A stretch of DNA of 33,045 nucleotides from Candidatus Neptunichlamydia sp. (GTDB lineage Bacteria > Chlamydiota > Chlamydiia > Chlamydiales > Simkaniaceae): positions 1 to 33,045 of the forward strand of contig JAUHQH010000024.1 of assembly GCA_030408485.1 (NCBI GenBank), read 5' to 3'. Each line of letters starts with the position of its first letter. Position 1 is the stretch's first letter. A program made the position numbers and the translations under genes. Below, piece by piece: positions 32,917 through 33,045 of the stretch. The notes beneath the pieces are model-generated. The model ran no database searches. It saw only the letters and a program-made list of their open reading frames with translations, and was not told the DNA's origin.

Positions 32917-33045
32917 TTAAAGCTGATTGTAATTAATCCTGTATTTTATGCCATCTTTTTCGAGTAAAATAGAATTATTTTCCATTCGAGTAATTGTCAT
33001 TCCATCTAAATCATTACCTCTGTCTCTTCTACACATCTCCGAGCC
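32917..33045 (-). CDS. sctD: C-terminal end of T3S basal-body protein SctD (CdsD), partial
   Basis: The last 42 codons of a gene cut by the right edge: GSEMCRRDRGNDLDGMTITR, then ENNSILLEKDGIKYRINYNQL and stop. CdsD, the large FHA-containing inner-ring protein of the chlamydial T3S basal body, ends with a short beta segment of this type and precedes cdsE in Chlamydia. Position and the GMTIxRxExN-like ending support the call; the rest of the protein is outside the window. Confidence 0.75.
   Translation of the reverse strand, partial: GSEMCRRDRGNDLDGMTITRMENNSILLEKDGIKYRINYNQL

Noticed and set aside
1-33045. CRISPR arrays, tRNA and rRNA genes
   Set aside because: I looked in all gaps and saw no regularly spaced repeats, no cloverleaf with a TTC-type T arm, and no rRNA-like conserved stretches.

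Overview
The window reads as chromosome of a member of the phylum Chlamydiae outside the classical Chlamydiaceae, that is, an environmental Parachlamydia-, Waddlia- or Simkania-like organism. The evidence is a type III secretion (T3S) operon in chlamydial order (sctD, cdsE, sctF, cdsG, an sctI-like gene, sctN, sctO, sctP, sctQ, then a pkn5-like kinase), the unusually long chlamydial type signal peptidase I, a SpoIID protein next to ruvB and dcd, and a pair of CNNM/CorC proteins next to a NifS-like desulfurase and a PP2C phosphatase. A secreted serpin, a toxin-immunity remnant and many transposase remnants argue against a minimal pathogenic Chlamydia genome. The genus cannot be fixed from sequence alone.

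Layout, left to right. 1-765 holds no intact gene, only remnants of ISAs1-like and IS1-like transposases. 766-3529 is an mlaE-mlaF-mlaD lipid transport operon with overlapping genes. A 164 bp inverted-repeat (MITE-like) element lies directly before gnd (3746-5200), which is followed by an IS200/IS605-like transposase remnant and a second copy of the repeat. murJ (+) and mnmA (-) converge and overlap by 87 bp. A two-gene minus-strand unit (GT2 glycosyltransferase, polysaccharide deacetylase) follows. About 1 kb then holds an IS256/mutator-like transposase wreck, and after it comes lepB, which is bracketed by inverted ends of the same MITE family. spoIID and ruvB (-) diverge from a four-gene operon (dcd, a small FtsB/DivIC-like protein, two CNNM/CorC proteins). 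Between the latter and the minus-strand unit serpin-PP2C-nifS lies a frameshifted polymorphic-toxin C-terminus with its probable immunity gene. 23218-24121 holds an IS1595-like transposase remnant. From 24122 to the right edge runs the T3S operon on the minus strand.

Functionally the window combines envelope biogenesis (Mla, MurJ, SpoIID, LepB, GT2/deacetylase, a possible FtsB-like divisome protein) with virulence (T3S needle, its chaperones, ATPase, stalk, two needle-length-regulator-like proteins, C-ring and a kinase). The intergenic gaps of more than 300 bases are mostly graveyards of five different IS families plus one MITE family, so the region has repeatedly received mobile DNA although its operons are intact. 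The least expected items are the serpin with an inhibitory-type hinge, the decayed toxin-immunity module, the tandem SctP-like pair, and the kinase fused to what looks like a metal-site-deficient PP2C module.
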